Of a stretch of DNA of 64,000 nucleotides, positions 55,904 to 62,332 are shown in pieces. The DNA is from Paraconexibacter antarcticus. Its GTDB lineage: Bacteria; Actinomycetota; Thermoleophilia; Solirubrobacterales; Solirubrobacteraceae. The stretch is from positions 4,406,514-4,470,513 of the forward strand of contig NZ_CP098502.1 in NCBI RefSeq assembly GCF_024220175.1, in the 5' to 3' direction. Each line of letters begins with the position of its first letter. Position 1 is the stretch's first letter. The position numbers and the translations under genes were made by a program. The notes beneath the pieces were generated by a model, which was given only the letters and a program-made list of their open reading frames with translations, did not search any database and had not been told where the DNA came from.

Positions 55904-56630
55904 TGCGCCGAGCATCTTCCTCGCCTTCGCCGCCGGACTGGTCTCGTTCGTGTCCCCCTGCTGCCTGCCGCTCGTGCCGGGCTACCTGGCGACGGTGTCG
56001 GGAACCGCGCCGTCTGAGCTCGGGCGGCGCGTTGATCCTCGTGTGGTCGGCCGCAGCCTGATCTTCGTCGGCACGTTCTCGCTGATCTTCATCCTGCTCG
56101 GCCTCGGCGCGACGGCGATCGGCTCGTTTCTGTTCGACAACCAGCCGACGCTGAACAAGATCTCGGGCATCGCGATCATCGCCATGGGCGCCCTGTTCCT
56201 CGGCTCGGTGTTCATCACGCGCCTGAACCTGGAGTGGCGCCCGGACGGGCTCATCGAGCGCGCGGGCCGCGGAGGGCCGGTCGTCGCCGGGGCCGCGTTC
56301 GCGATCGCCTGGACGCCGTGCGTCGGCCCGACGCTCGGCTCGATCCTCGGTCTGGCCGCCACCACCAGCGGCACCGCGCACGGGGCGCTGCTGCTCGCCG
56401 TCTACTCCGCCGGCCTGGCGCTGCCGTTCATCTTCGCCGCGATCGCCTTCAACGCCGCCACGAGGGTGTTCGGCTTCTTCAAGCGCCACTACGCCGCGGT
56501 CCAGGCCGGCTCCGGGGTGGTGCTCATCGCCATGGGCGTCCTCGTGCTCACCGGTGAGCTCTTCCGCCTGAACATCCAGGCGCAGAAGCTGCTCAGCGAC
56601 TGGGGTCTGAACTTCTTTCAGAGCATCTGA
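55896..56630 (+). CDS. ccdA: CcdA-type thiol-disulfide membrane transporter
   Basis: The product is 244 residues with six membrane helices. The redox Cys pairs are in FVSPCCLPLVPGYLATVSG and AWTPCVGPTLGSILGLAATT, as in CcdA/DsbD-beta. It carries reducing equivalents from cytoplasmic thioredoxin across the membrane to TlpA-like partners. The gene overlaps the tlpA-like gene by 8 bases. A second, fused CcdA-TlpA protein (DipZ) is at 62333, so the window has two such systems. Confidence 0.92.
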   Translation: MVSAPSIFLAFAAGLVSFVSPCCLPLVPGYLATVSGTAPSELGRRVDPRVVGRSLIFVGTFSLIFILLGLGATAIGSFLFDNQPTLNKISGIAIIAMGALFLGSVFITRLNLEWRPDGLIERAGRGGPVVAGAAFAIAWTPCVGPTLGSILGLAATTSGTAHGALLLAVYSAGLALPFIFAAIAFNAATRVFGFFKRHYAAVQAGSGVVLIAMGVLVLTGELFRLNIQAQKLLSDWGLNFFQSI

Positions 56631-56635
56631 TCGCG

Positions 56636-57232
56636 TCAGGGCGTGCTGGTCCGGACGCCGGCGCGTCGCTCGGCCTCCGCTTTGATGCCCTCGAGGGAGT
56701 CTGCGACGGCGCGCTGCCATGGTCCTGCGACTTGGTCGCCCCACCATGCCCCGAGGCGCCAGAGGTCGGTGCCGAGCTCGCCGGTGTACGCAAGCTCGGT
56801 GCCTTCTGGAGTCTGGTGCAGGTCGAAGGTTTCGAGGAGATGTGGGACGGGACCGCGCAGCAGGCGAAACGTGATCTGGTCGGGGCGCTGGAAGCGGACG
56901 GTCTCCACGGTCGTGACCGTGAGCCGTCCAGCGAGCGGGGTGAAGTGCGCGGCCAGGGCCATGTCGCTTCCGCGCTCGAGCACGTCGAGCTTGGCTTTCA
57001 TCGCCCGCGGCGTGCGTCCCAGGTAGGGGGCGGCAACTACGTCGAAGACCGTGTCGGGCGGCGCTGTGATCGCGACCCGTATCGGTTCGAGCGGCCTGAC
57101 GCGGCGACCGATTCCGAGATCGAGCGTCAACGATCCCCGCACGACGAGTACGTAGCCCAGTAGGAGCGCTCCGAGCCCCGTACCGGCGGTGGCGGCGTGC
57201 CGTGCGATGCGGACGGTGGTGTGTTTGGTCAT
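56636..57232 (-). CDS. SRPBCC/polyketide-cyclase-like protein with membrane anchor
   Basis: This 198-residue protein has an N-terminal membrane helix (about 14-31) followed by an SRPBCC (START-like) domain: IRVAITAPPDTVFDVVAAPY, FTPLAGRLTVTTVETVRFQR and YTGELGTDLWRLGAWWGDQV, ending in a long helix. SRPBCC folds bind hydrophobic ligands such as lipids or polyketides. ATG 57232 overlaps the methyltransferase stop (ATGA), so it is the third gene of the radical SAM operon and may hold a lipid intermediate at the membrane. Confidence 0.7.
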   Translation of the reverse strand: MTKHTTVRIARHAATAGTGLGALLLGYVLVVRGSLTLDLGIGRRVRPLEPIRVAITAPPDTVFDVVAAPYLGRTPRAMKAKLDVLERGSDMALAAHFTPLAGRLTVTTVETVRFQRPDQITFRLLRGPVPHLLETFDLHQTPEGTELAYTGELGTDLWRLGAWWGDQVAGPWQRAVADSLEGIKAEAERRAGVRTSTP

Positions 57233-58011
57233 GGCTTTCTCGCGATCACCACGCCGTAGCCGAGCATGCCCCGCGCAAGCGCGAGCTGGGCGGCGGCGAC
57301 GAGCTCGCGGCCGGTGGCGATCTGGGGGTACAGCATGCCGGCGCCGATCAGGCGGGCCGCTTTCAGTCGGGCGTCGACGCGGGCGAGCATCGCGCCGAGC
57401 TCGTGGTCGTGTCGCTCGGTGCGCTCGACGATCAGCCCGCCGTCCTGAAGCAGCGAGGCGATCTCCTCAAGCGGCCGTGCGTCGGCGATACAGGCGACCC
57501 ATGCCTGAAGGCTCGTCAGCTCCGGTGGCAGTTGGTCCGGGAGTGCGGTGATGTCGGAGATCGCCACGCGGGCCCCGGGTCTGAGCACACGGGTGAACTG
57601 TTCGGCGGCCATCGCCTTGTCCGGGAATGTGCAGAGCGCGCACTCGCAGATCGCGCCGTCGGCGCTCTCGTCGGCGACCGGGAGCGCTTCGGCGTCACCC
57701 TGGATGAACCGCACGCGCTCGGCGAGGCCGGCGCTGCTCGCGGCGTGCGTGGCGTCCTCGACGTTCTCGGCCGACAGGTCGATGCCGAGCACGTCGCAGC
57801 CGGTCTCCTTCGCGACTTGCAGCGCGCTGGTGCCCGGCCCGCTGGCGACGTCGATGACCATGTCGCCGGTGTTGACCTGCAGGGCGGAGGCCAGCCGCGA
57901 GGTCAGGCGCGCGCCGCCGGGGTGAAAGGAGTCGCCGAGGAGCCACCGTGCCGTCGCGCCCGAGTAGGCGGCCGCGCAACAGGACTTCACCTGCGCTGGG
58001 GCGGGGCTCAT
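57229..58011 (-). CDS. Class I SAM methyltransferase (ArsM/UbiE-like) with N-terminal Cys pair
   Basis: ATG 58011 overlaps the radical SAM stop (ATGA), giving 260 residues. The N-terminus VKSCCAAAYSGATARWLLGD holds a CC pair. The SAM-binding motif is VIDVASGPGTSALQVAKETG, followed by GIDLSAENVEDATHA, FIQGDAEALPVADESADGAI and CECALCTFPDKAMAAEQF, also with Cys. ArsM-type arsenite methyltransferases use Cys residues to bind As(III), but this KxCC...LLG N-terminus belongs to a wider actinobacterial group with unproven substrate. Context (radical SAM, SRPBCC, acyltransferase) may point to lipid rather than arsenic methylation. Confidence 0.75.
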   Translation of the reverse strand: MSPAPAQVKSCCAAAYSGATARWLLGDSFHPGGARLTSRLASALQVNTGDMVIDVASGPGTSALQVAKETGCDVLGIDLSAENVEDATHAASSAGLAERVRFIQGDAEALPVADESADGAICECALCTFPDKAMAAEQFTRVLRPGARVAISDITALPDQLPPELTSLQAWVACIADARPLEEIASLLQDGGLIVERTERHDHELGAMLARVDARLKAARLIGAGMLYPQIATGRELVAAAQLALARGMLGYGVVIARKP

Positions 58012-59558
58012 TGCCCGAGCCGCCGGCCGATGTTCGTCTGCGCCGGGGTCGGTGGGGATTCGACGCCGTTGCCGGAGGGTCCAGCGATCGTCTTGGAGCC
58101 GTAGCGGGTGGGCTGCAGCAGGGGCTGCAGCGGCGTGGCGTTCGGGACGACTGGTGCGACCGGGGTGCCGGAGAGCTGCTCGCGGACCTGTTCGCGGTAG
58201 CCGACGGAGTTGTAGGCGCAGAAGGGGATCAGCCGCCCGTCGGGGGTGATCTGCTGGATGCAGCACTTCATCAGCTGCCGCACGTTGAGCGTGTACGCAT
58301 CTTGGAAGTCCTGCACGGCGATCATGAAGAAGTTCTCGCGCAGGTTCTTCAGCGCCTCGGGGAGGTCGATCCCGCATGACTCGCACATCAGCAGCGCGTC
58401 CTCAGCCCCAGGCATCGCCGAGGAGGAGAACATCTTCTCCATCGCGTTGCGCAGCTCGGGGTCGGGGTTGACGCGGTTGCCGACGTAGTCGAGGTACTGC
58501 TCGACGTCGAGCAGGCGGGCGAACGGGATCGCCCCGTCGCCGTCGACGAGCATGTAGCACATCGAGCGACAGGTCGGGAAGCAGCACGGGACGGGCACGA
58601 AGTCGGACATCTGAAACCACTCGGGGACCTGCTCGGTGATCATCCGCATCACGTCGGGGTTGGTGAGCCGGTTCATGGGGTCGAACTCGCGGTGGCGGCC
58701 GGCGTGGGTGACCGGTTGCAGCACGATCGACGTCACGGCGGGGTGGGTGATGCCGTGGCGGACGATCGCGCCGACTTCGTGTTCGTTGACGCCCTGCTCG
58801 ATCGCGGCGACGAGTGTGACCTTCAGGCCCGCCTGGGCGCAGTTGTCGAGTGCCTTCTGCTTGACGTCGCGCAGGTCTTTGCCACGGATGGCGCGGTGCG
58901 TCGCCTCGTCGAAGCCGTCGAACTGGAGGTAGATGTGCGGCTTGAGCCGCTCAAGCTCGGCGACGAAGCGTTTGTCGCGGGCGATGCGGATCCCGTTGGT
59001 GTTGATCATCACGGTGCCGATCGACCGCGCCTGGGCCATCTCGACGAACTCGATGATGTTCGGGTGGATCGTCGGCTCACCACCGGAGAACTGCAGGACC
59101 TCGGGCTCGCCCTCGGCGGCGACGAACGTGTCGAGCATCAGGGAGACCTGCTCGCGCGTGAGCTGGAAGCCGTCGGGCTGATGGCCGGAGTCGGCGAAGC
59201 AGATCGGGCAATCCAGGTTGCAGTTCGTGTTGACCTCGATCAGCGCGAAGCACGAATGCTGCTTGTGCTCGGGGCACAGCCCGCAGTCCAGCGGGCAGCC
59301 GTCCTTGACCGGGGTCTGAAACTGCAGCGGTAGGGTACCGGGCTTGTTGTAGCGCAGCTGGCTCATGTAGAGCTCGGCGTCGTTGTAGATCAGCGCCTCA
59401 AACTCTCCGTGCTCGCGGCAGCGCTTGCGCATGATCACCTGGTTCTCGCGCACGTTGACCTCGGCGTCGATCACTGCCTTGCACACGGGACAGACCGACT
59501 TCGTCAGCTCGAGGAAGACCTCAGTCCGGTCGATCTTCTGCTGCACGCCTTCGCTCAT
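58008..59558 (-). CDS. Radical SAM enzyme with several Cys clusters (COG1964/Tes-like)
   Basis: ATG 59558 has AGGAG upstream, giving 516 residues. The radical SAM motif is CNLDCPICFADSG (C-x3-C-x2-C near 115) with SGGEPTIHPN as the SAM-binding strand. Before it there is a CxxC zinc-ribbon-like part (SVCPVC near 22, then KRCREHG) and GCPLDCGLCPEHKQHSC. After it come VPCCFPTCRSMCYM, LMCESCGID and MKCCIQQI...PFCAYN, enough for extra Fe-S clusters. This layout is that of MJ0619-like proteins, which include the archaeal tetraether lipid synthase Tes joining two lipid tails. The bacterial homologues have various or unknown roles. It heads an operon with a methyltransferase and an SRPBCC protein. 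Confidence 0.72.
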   Translation of the reverse strand: MSEGVQQKIDRTEVFLELTKSVCPVCKAVIDAEVNVRENQVIMRKRCREHGEFEALIYNDAELYMSQLRYNKPGTLPLQFQTPVKDGCPLDCGLCPEHKQHSCFALIEVNTNCNLDCPICFADSGHQPDGFQLTREQVSLMLDTFVAAEGEPEVLQFSGGEPTIHPNIIEFVEMAQARSIGTVMINTNGIRIARDKRFVAELERLKPHIYLQFDGFDEATHRAIRGKDLRDVKQKALDNCAQAGLKVTLVAAIEQGVNEHEVGAIVRHGITHPAVTSIVLQPVTHAGRHREFDPMNRLTNPDVMRMITEQVPEWFQMSDFVPVPCCFPTCRSMCYMLVDGDGAIPFARLLDVEQYLDYVGNRVNPDPELRNAMEKMFSSSAMPGAEDALLMCESCGIDLPEALKNLRENFFMIAVQDFQDAYTLNVRQLMKCCIQQITPDGRLIPFCAYNSVGYREQVREQLSGTPVAPVVPNATPLQPLLQPTRYGSKTIAGPSGNGVESPPTPAQTNIGRRLGQ

Positions 59559-59673
59559 CTGGGCTCCTGGTCGCTCGTGTGGTCTGCCGGTGCCAGCGAG
59601 AAGGTGCGACGGGCTCGGGCCTGCCGCACAGCCGGCGTCCGTCCGGCTCTGCCTGCCCGGGTCATCCATGTTC

Positions 59674-59692
59674 ATACTACACAGGCTAGTAT
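59674..59692. promoter_or_regulatory. ATACTA-N7-TAGTAT inverted repeat between radical SAM and methyltransferase genes
   Basis: ATACTACACAGGCTAGTAT has perfect 6-base arms around 7 bases. It lies 115 bases before the radical SAM start (leftward) and 79 before ATG 59772 (rightward). TAGTAT could also serve as a -10 box. It is one of three related sites, with 55305 and 62174. Confidence 0.62.
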
Positions 59693-59771
59693 TATGCTGT
59701 GCGTTGGAAAGGCCCCCGCAGCAGTTCGTCGCGATGCGCCGCAGCAGCCCGTGCGGCCGCGCCGCATCGCG

Positions 59772-60422
59772 ATGGATTGGAGTGACCTTGCGTCCTCGTA
59801 CAACTGGCAGGTTCCGTTGGAGCGCGCCGCGCTGCGCTCTGCCGTCGCCCTCGCCAGGCCACGGCGCGAAGATCCGTGGCTTGACATCGCCACCGGGACC
59901 GGCGCCCTGCTGCGGCCGCTGTCCGCCCACCCCGAGCGGCCACGTCGGGTGATGGGCGTAGATCTGTCTGCGGCGATGCTCTCCCGCGCACCCACGCTCC
60001 CCATGGGATGGGAGGTGCAGCAGGCCGACGCCCGCGCGCTGCCGTTCGCCGACGCGACGTTCAGGGTCGTGTCGGGGGCCTACCTCCTCCACGTCGTCGA
60101 TGCGGCCGCGCGCCGGCAGATCCTCGACGAATGCGCGCGGGTGCTTGACACCGGCGGTCGGCTGATCGCGATCACGCCGGCGTGGCCAAGAGCGCGGCTG
60201 GCACGACAGCTGTACGCGCCGCTGGCAACGATGGCGGGCTCCGGCGACGGGCCCGCTGCCGCGCTGCGTCCGCTCGATCCACGCCCTGACCTGCAGCAGG
60301 CCGGCTTCACGATCTCCGCCACGCGATACGTCTCCCGGGGCTATCCGTCGCTGTGCGTCCTCGCCACGCGACAGCCCGGGAGCCTCGTTGATACGCAGCG
60401 GCTGGCGGTGAACCGATCATGA
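59772..60422 (+). CDS. Class I SAM-dependent methyltransferase (UbiE/ubiquinone-type)
   Basis: The product is 216 residues from ATG 59772. The SAM motif is PWLDIATGTGALLRPLSAHP, then VMGVDLSAAMLSRAPTLPMG, QQADARALPFADATFRVVSG and RVLDTGGRLIAITPAWPRAR. No ribosome-binding site is obvious at this start; ATG 59694, directly after the operator, would add 26 residues lacking family character. The fold is that of small-molecule or lipid methyltransferases. It is divergent from the radical SAM operon and under the same operator, suggesting a shared pathway. Confidence 0.75.
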   Translation: MDWSDLASSYNWQVPLERAALRSAVALARPRREDPWLDIATGTGALLRPLSAHPERPRRVMGVDLSAAMLSRAPTLPMGWEVQQADARALPFADATFRVVSGAYLLHVVDAAARRQILDECARVLDTGGRLIAITPAWPRARLARQLYAPLATMAGSGDGPAAALRPLDPRPDLQQAGFTISATRYVSRGYPSLCVLATRQPGSLVDTQRLAVNRS

Positions 60423-60459
60423 TGCATTTACTGAACCCCGACGGCCCCCGGAGGATCCC

Positions 60460-60681
60460 TTGAGCACGATGAGGACGAGCGCCATGCCAAACGAGATCGG
60501 CACCGCCGGGAGCCCGCGCATGACCAAGGCGCAGCGCAAGAAGAAGAAGCGCACGGTGCACGATGCGCAAAAGAAGGCCAAGGTCGCCGAGAAGGCGAGC
60601 GACCAGCGTCAGGCCCAGGCCCGCCAGAGCAAGGACAAGAGCCAGAAAAAGACCGACAAGAAGGAAAAGAAGCGGAAGTAG
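60460..60681 (+). CDS. Small Lys-rich basic protein
   Basis: The product is 73 residues from TTG 60460, which has GGAGG five bases upstream; ATG 60469 or 60484 are alternatives. From MTKAQRKKKKRTVHDAQKKA onward more than half of the residues are Lys, Arg, Gln or Asp, without hydrophobic core. It should be disordered and strongly positive. It could bind nucleic acid or an acidic surface, but no family is recognised. The gene follows the methyltransferase by 37 bases and precedes the Trp-rich protein by 6. Confidence 0.5.
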   Translation: MSTMRTSAMPNEIGTAGSPRMTKAQRKKKKRTVHDAQKKAKVAEKASDQRQAQARQSKDKSQKKTDKKEKKRK

Positions 60682-60687
60682 TACCCC

Positions 60688-61428
60688 GTGCACTCAGCCT
60701 CACCGATCGAACGCGCACCCTCGCCCGAGGCGGACCGACGGCTGGCGTCGGGACCGGCGCCAGCCTCGGCCCCGTCAGGAGAGCCGGGCGTGGCCGATGG
60801 TCCTCGCGTGCTGACCTTCTTGCTCGTCAAGCGCATCGACCCGCGACTACCGAACTCGTGGGGACACTGGTGGATCGAGATCGACGATCAGGAGAGCTAC
60901 GGATGGTGGCCCACGCCGTGCCCTATGGGCTGGCGCGGAGCGCTGCTGGGCAGCCGCGGCTGCCTGAACGGCATGGGAACCCCGAACGGCGGCAGCGCGA
61001 CCCGCGACGCCTACCACGGTGATGAGCCCGACCATCAGTTTCACCCCACCCTCATCGTCGCAAAGACCGATGAGCAGGTTCGCGCCGACATCCGCGCCTT
61101 CGCGAAGGGGTACGTCGGCGGCTTCCGCTGGCAGTGGTGGTGGTTACGGGAGCCCGGCGAGAACTGCCGCACCTTCCAAGACCACTTATTTCACGTCGTC
61201 GGGCTGTTCGAAGAGCCGCAGTACCTCTACAGCCGCGGGGCCGGCTGCCCGTTCATGTTCCCCTTCCGCCGGGCGAAGTGGCGCGTGGTAGACCTCTTCA
61301 CCGCCGGGGCCGCAGGACTGCGCACCGGTCCTCGCAACGCCTTCCGGCACCTGAGGTCGCGGTACCAAGCCCGGCGATCCGTCCGCGCGGACCTACCAGC
61401 CGCGTCTGCAGATCAACCGACCGGTTGA
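60688..61428 (+). CDS. Trp-rich protein, possible permuted NlpC/P60-like fold
   Basis: The product is 246 residues from GTG 60688. After a Pro/Ala-rich N-terminus (1-38) comes VLTFLLVKRIDPRLPNSWGH, then WWIEIDDQESYGWWPTPCPM, with eight Trp in about 80 residues. Later YVGGFRWQWWWLREPGENCR then TFQDHLFHVVGL follows. A His in SWGHWW before a Cys in GENCRTFQ, with a strand pattern in between, recalls circularly permuted NlpC/P60 (LRAT-like) folds, in which His precedes Cys. This is a weak inference and the family is otherwise unknown to me. The C-terminus is basic. Confidence 0.55.
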   Translation: MHSASPIERAPSPEADRRLASGPAPASAPSGEPGVADGPRVLTFLLVKRIDPRLPNSWGHWWIEIDDQESYGWWPTPCPMGWRGALLGSRGCLNGMGTPNGGSATRDAYHGDEPDHQFHPTLIVAKTDEQVRADIRAFAKGYVGGFRWQWWWLREPGENCRTFQDHLFHVVGLFEEPQYLYSRGAGCPFMFPFRRAKWRVVDLFTAGAAGLRTGPRNAFRHLRSRYQARRSVRADLPAASADQPTG

Positions 61429-61437
61429 CGACCGCGC

Positions 61438-62103
61438 TCAGGCCCTGTCGTCGACTCGAGCAGGTGAGCGCCGACGCCCGGCAGCGATCGCGACGGGCGC
61501 CTTCGTGCGGATCTCTGCGGTCAGCCGGGAGCTCAGCTCACTCGGGGTTTCCTCGGGTTGCAGGCCACCGCCCGCCGGGACGAAGAACTCCACGCGCACA
61601 CGGGGGCGGCGAGGGGGCAACCTCGGAATATCCACCGTGCCGGTGACCCGGCAGCAGACGATCTGCGCCTCCGGCACCGCTTGCGCGAGCCGACCGAAGC
61701 CGCTACGCGGCCGCAGCTGACGGCCGAGTGACCGCGTGCCTTCAGGGAAGATGCCGAGGCATGCGCCGGCACGGAGTTCTTCGATCGCGCGTGCCATCGC
61801 GTGCGCGTCGCCAGAACCTCGCGTGATTGGGATCTGGCCCATGCCGTCCAGGATCCTGCCAAGTCCGGGCTTCCACAACGAGTGCTTCGCCAGCGCCTTG
61901 ACTTGCCGACGTGAAAGGCCCGCGATGCCGACGGCGATCGGGTCCCAATAGCTGTCGCGGTTGACGGCCAGGAGCACCGGGCCGTCGAGCGGCAACAGCT
62001 CAAGACCCACAACGTCCAACCGCCCCCACCATCGGACCACGGGCGCGGTTAATCCCATGGCGGCGCGGTACGTGAAGGTGACGTGCTCGACGCGCTTAGC
62101 CAT
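61438..62103 (-). CDS. PlsC-like lysophospholipid acyltransferase with altered catalytic His
   Basis: This 221-residue protein has the PlsC/LPLAT fold: VVGLELLPLDGPVLLAVNRD, then SYWDPIAVG as motif I, MGQIPITRGSGDAHAMARAI as motif II and LGIFPEGTRSLGRQLRPRSG as motif III. Motif I normally reads NHxSxxD; here it is NRDSYWD, so the catalytic His is Arg while the Asp and motif III are intact. Either the enzyme is inactive, uses another residue, or has a binding role. It is divergent from dipZ across a TACTA/TAGTC operator and may belong to the same regulated set as the radical SAM operon. Confidence 0.78.
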   Translation of the reverse strand: MAKRVEHVTFTYRAAMGLTAPVVRWWGRLDVVGLELLPLDGPVLLAVNRDSYWDPIAVGIAGLSRRQVKALAKHSLWKPGLGRILDGMGQIPITRGSGDAHAMARAIEELRAGACLGIFPEGTRSLGRQLRPRSGFGRLAQAVPEAQIVCCRVTGTVDIPRLPPRRPRVRVEFFVPAGGGLQPEETPSELSSRLTAEIRTKAPVAIAAGRRRSPARVDDRA

Positions 62104-62173
62104 GTCCGGGGAATCCTCCAGGAGCGTTTGCGCGTGACGGCACGTCCGTCCGAGTCGCGCCGTCGCGGACGTC

Positions 62174-62190
62174 TACTATGGGACATAGTC
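62174..62190. promoter_or_regulatory. TACTA-N7-TAGTC inverted repeat between plsC-like and dipZ genes
   Basis: TACTATGGGACATAGTC contains the perfect inverted repeat ACTATG-GGA-CATAGT (62175-62189). It lies 70 bases before the PlsC-like start and 142 before dipZ. A half-site TAGTA is at 62270-62274. It matches the sites at 55305 and 59674 in arm sequence and spacing. Confidence 0.58.
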
Positions 62191-62332
62191 TATGTGATGG
62201 TCGCGTCACCCGAAGGGCCGCGCGCCACAACCACCCCCAACGAGTGACCCCGTTCTCCCCTACGCCGGATAGTAGACCGGCCGGCGTCCCAACGAGTGTT
62301 TGAGTCATGTTGAGCGTGTGGCGACCTGAAGC

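Noticed and set aside
57229-58011. Naming the methyltransferase arsM
   Set aside because: The CC pair is suggestive, but the three spaced Cys positions of proven As(III) methyltransferases cannot be confirmed without alignment.
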